A stretch of 64,000 bases of DNA from Rhodococcus sp. RD6.2 (GTDB lineage Bacteria > Actinomycetota > Actinomycetes > Mycobacteriales > Mycobacteriaceae): positions 124,001 to 188,000 of the forward strand of contig NZ_CVQP01000002.1 of NCBI RefSeq assembly GCF_001040705.1, given 5' to 3'. Numbering within the stretch: position 1 is the first letter of the stretch; the number at the start of each line of letters is the position of its first letter. Positions 62,069 to 64,000 of this stretch are shown piece after piece. The notes beneath the pieces were generated by a model, which saw only the letters and a program-made list of their open reading frames with translations, was not told where the DNA came from and searched no databases. A program made the translations under genes and the position numbers.

Positions 62069-64000
62069 CTAGACGGTGAAGGGTGCGGAGGTCCCGGTGA
62101 ACGCGGTGATGGAACCGTCCGGGTTCTTCCGGTCACCGAAGTGCTGGATCCGGTAGGTTCCCGCCGGTGTCCCGGCCGGGACGTCCCAGGTGATCCGGGC
62201 GACGGACGCGTTCGATCCCTCACGCCGCCAACGGAATTTCGTCGACCAGTCGCCGTCGTCGGCGTGCCGAAGCCAGCGCGCGCCGTCCTCACGCTGGACC
62301 TCGAAGAACGTGCCGCCGCGATGCAGGTTGTTCTTGGGGTGGCCAGTGACGAACTCGACCGCGACCTGTGTACCCGCTGACGCCGTCGAGGCGGGCTGCA
62401 CGAGCACGTCACCGAACTGTCGTCCCGCGAGCGGGGCGTCCACCGGAACCTCCGGCCCGAAGTTGGGCTGGAACCCCGACATGTCGCGGGGCGCCGGGCC
62501 GCGGGGCACGTCCGCTCCGGTGTGCATCGCCGCGGCGAGTGCTGCGTAGCCCTGCTGATATGCGGGAAGGGTGTTGCGGCCGAACAGGGTCGAGCCGCCC
62601 TCGTACTGCTGCGCCTCGTACTCCTCGGGCGTGGTGCAGTAGCTCGAGTACGAGTTGGCGTAGCCCTGGAAGATGACGTTCTCCAACGGCACGCCCAGTT
62701 CCTCGGCGACGGTGCGGCGGATCCGCAGGCCCGACACGATCGTGAACTCGGCAGGCCCGCCGACGACGTACACGTCCCCGATCCGGAGGATCTGGATCTT
62801 GAGGACGTGCGGAACCCAGCCGTCCGGCGGCAGGAGGCCCACGGCGACAAGCACGAGCTTCGGTGCCTGCGCGTCCGCGAGCCAGTTCGGCACGGGGGCG
62901 TTCATGCCGCCGAGGGCGTCGACGAGGGGGTTGCGGGCGCCCTCGGGGAAGAGCGGGAGCGCGGGCCCGTCCTCGGTGCTGCCCGCGCTCATGGCGGCGC
63001 CGACACACGCCGGTGCCGTGCGGCGCTGCTGGCCGTCCGGGGTGAAGCGTCCGTCGACCACCTGATTCGCCATGTCCAGGTACATCACGCGGGAGTCGAC
63101 TGTGGTCGCCGACATCGTCTCCGCGTCCGCGAACGCATTGCGGGCAGCGGCGACTTGACGCTCACCGATGATGCGGGCGTTCTCGAACTCGTCGTCGGTC
63201 GGTCCCTTGCCCGGTTCGAGGTGCAGGTTCGGGGACATGTCGCCGGAGTTCGTCTGAGGGAAGGCCGCCACGAATCCCGGCGCGCCGTCGAGGTACCGGA
63301 CCCCCTCGCCGTCGTGCTCCCAGAAGTACGAGGCCGCGCCCTTGTTGTCGCCCGAGATCAGGAGGTTCTCGTTGGTCAGTGATGCGCAGTGCGTGGCAAA
63401 CCAGTTGATCGCGCCGACGTCGGTGCCGGACCGGGTGATCCGCAGGGTGCGCATCGACGAGTCGATGCCGAGCGGGTAGTAGTCCTTGTCGCGCTGCGGG
63501 TTTCGGTCGAAGGCGATGCGGGACCGGTTCACGCTGGCGTCGGTCAGTTCGCTGCGGCCGTACGCGACCGTGCCGGGGGCGAGATCGTCGTGTGCGGCGG
63601 TGATCGCCTCGACGATGCCGTCCACCTCGGCCTGGAAGGTCAAGGGCTGGAAGCCGAGGTTGGCGAGCGTGTACGCGTAGTCGTGGGACGCCCCACCGCA
63701 CGCGGCGTGGGAGTGAACGGCGGTGAGCATGACGTTGCGTTCGGTGTAGGCGCCTCCGAATGCGGTGTGCAGGCGGCGGATCACCTCGTCGTGGACCGAC
63801 TGGAACACCATGCAGGTGTCGACGCAGACGTACACCACCCGAGTGTCGGCGGCGTCGGCGAAGACGTAGGCGCGGGCCCTGGTCCGCTGGTGCAGACCCT
63901 CGGCGACCTGGTCGAAACTCGAGTACCCCATCATGCCGTTCTCGGCGACGGGGCCGGTCACGTCGGCGATGCCGACGCCGACCCGCAGTCCGGTTCCGGA
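62069..64000 (-). CDS. Neutral/alkaline ceramidase family hydrolase (5' end outside window)
   Basis: The C-terminal 644 or so codons of a neutral ceramidase-family amidase, which cleaves the N-acyl bond of ceramides. The frame is open to the window edge, so the start and any signal peptide are not visible. Motifs include VGVGIADVTGPVAENGMMGY, LTAVHSHAACGGASHDYAYT (zinc ligand His region), FATHCASLTNENLLISGDNK and FPQTNSGDMSPN (catalytic Ser region NSGD). A C-terminal beta domain contains FVTGHPKNNL and ends GTSAPFTV. Bacterial members are usually secreted. It converges with the SDR gene. Confidence 0.88.
   Translation of the reverse strand, partial: SGTGLRVGVGIADVTGPVAENGMMGYSSFDQVAEGLHQRTRARAYVFADAADTRVVYVCVDTCMVFQSVHDEVIRRLHTAFGGAYTERNVMLTAVHSHAACGGASHDYAYTLANLGFQPLTFQAEVDGIVEAITAAHDDLAPGTVAYGRSELTDASVNRSRIAFDRNPQRDKDYYPLGIDSSMRTLRITRSGTDVGAINWFATHCASLTNENLLISGDNKGAASYFWEHDGEGVRYLDGAPGFVAAFPQTNSGDMSPNLHLEPGKGPTDDEFENARIIGERQVAAARNAFADAETMSATTVDSRVMYLDMANQVVDGRFTPDGQQRRTAPACVGAAMSAGSTEDGPALPLFPEGARNPLVDALGGMNAPVPNWLADAQAPKLVLVAVGLLPPDGWVPHVLKIQILRIGDVYVVGGPAEFTIVSGLRIRRTVAEELGVPLENVIFQGYANSYSSYCTTPEEYEAQQYEGGSTLFGRNTLPAYQQGYAALAAAMHTGADVPRGPAPRDMSGFQPNFGPEVPVDAPLAGRQFGDVLVQPASTASAGTQVAVEFVTGHPKNNLHRGGTFFEVQREDGARWLRHADDGDWSTKFRWRREGSNASVARITWDVPAGTPAGTYRIQHFGDRKNPDGSITAFTGTSAPFTV

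Overview
The window is high-GC DNA packed with genes and GTG starts. Its gene content fits a mycolic-acid actinobacterium, most likely Rhodococcus or a close relative: CarD, KstR, a KshAB/HsaABCD steroid pathway, an MhuD-type heme oxygenase and a mycofactocin-type SDR. Much of it is syntenic with two M. tuberculosis H37Rv blocks: Rv3579c-Rv3592 (rlmB, cysS, ispF, ispD, carD, lpqE, radA, disA, canB, mutY, an alpha/beta hydrolase, mhuD) and the KstR cholesterol regulon (Rv3526-Rv3574). No rRNA, tRNA, CRISPR array, insertion sequence or phage gene was seen. No gene-free stretch reaches 300 bp; the longest gaps lie upstream of carD, upstream of the cholesterol oxidase gene and upstream of cbtB.

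Layout. 1-7.8 kb: the end of an MFS exporter gene, an OsmC protein, then a TetR regulator with a perfect 22-bp operator followed by an acyl-CoA ligase and a single-chain acyl-CoA carboxylase, and a DsbA-like protein. 7.9-9.1 kb: cbtBA cobalt transport under a cobalamin riboswitch. 9.2-10.5 kb: a SnoaL-like protein and a divergent MmyB-type regulator around a 17-bp palindrome. 10.5-23 kb: the conserved housekeeping block (heme degradation, DNA repair, c-di-AMP synthesis, isoprenoid precursors, tRNA charging, 23S rRNA methylation). 23-26 kb: 5-oxoprolinase genes pxpA, pxpB and pxpC, with a ZIP transporter gene on the other strand between pxpB and pxpC. 26-30.3 kb: a zinc-type ABC importer divergent from a LacI regulator. 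30.3-32.8 kb: a trehalose-phosphatase/GH15 fusion directly behind kstR.

32.8-62 kb is a steroid catabolic region. It starts with kstR and fadE34, then the side-chain operon fadE28-fadE29-chsH2-chsH1-ltp2 without cyp125. A block of transport and regulatory genes follows (ABC-2 exporter, VOC protein, AraC regulator, BASS symporter, SDR). After that come a secreted class II cholesterol oxidase, chsH3 and kstD, a second KstD-like flavoprotein with hsaG-hsaF, kshA with a small cysteine-rich partner, hsaADCB, kshB and another SDR. A neutral ceramidase gene runs off the right edge. KstR boxes (core AACACGTT) sit before kstR/fadE34, fadE28, kstD and kshA/hsaA, with weaker half-matches nearby. Together these genes would oxidise cholesterol, remove the last side-chain carbons as propionyl-CoA, open rings A/B through KstD, KshAB and HsaABCD, and feed HsaFG products to central metabolism.

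Less expected features: a family of long perfect intergenic palindromes between genes, two of which are clear sequence relatives and two of which show compensatory stem changes; tandem 27-28 bp repeats copying the 3' end of the zinc permease gene; an apparently new operator before the cholesterol oxidase gene; a flavoprotein gene where hsaE normally sits; and a pair of DnaA-box-like sites between hsaB and kshB.
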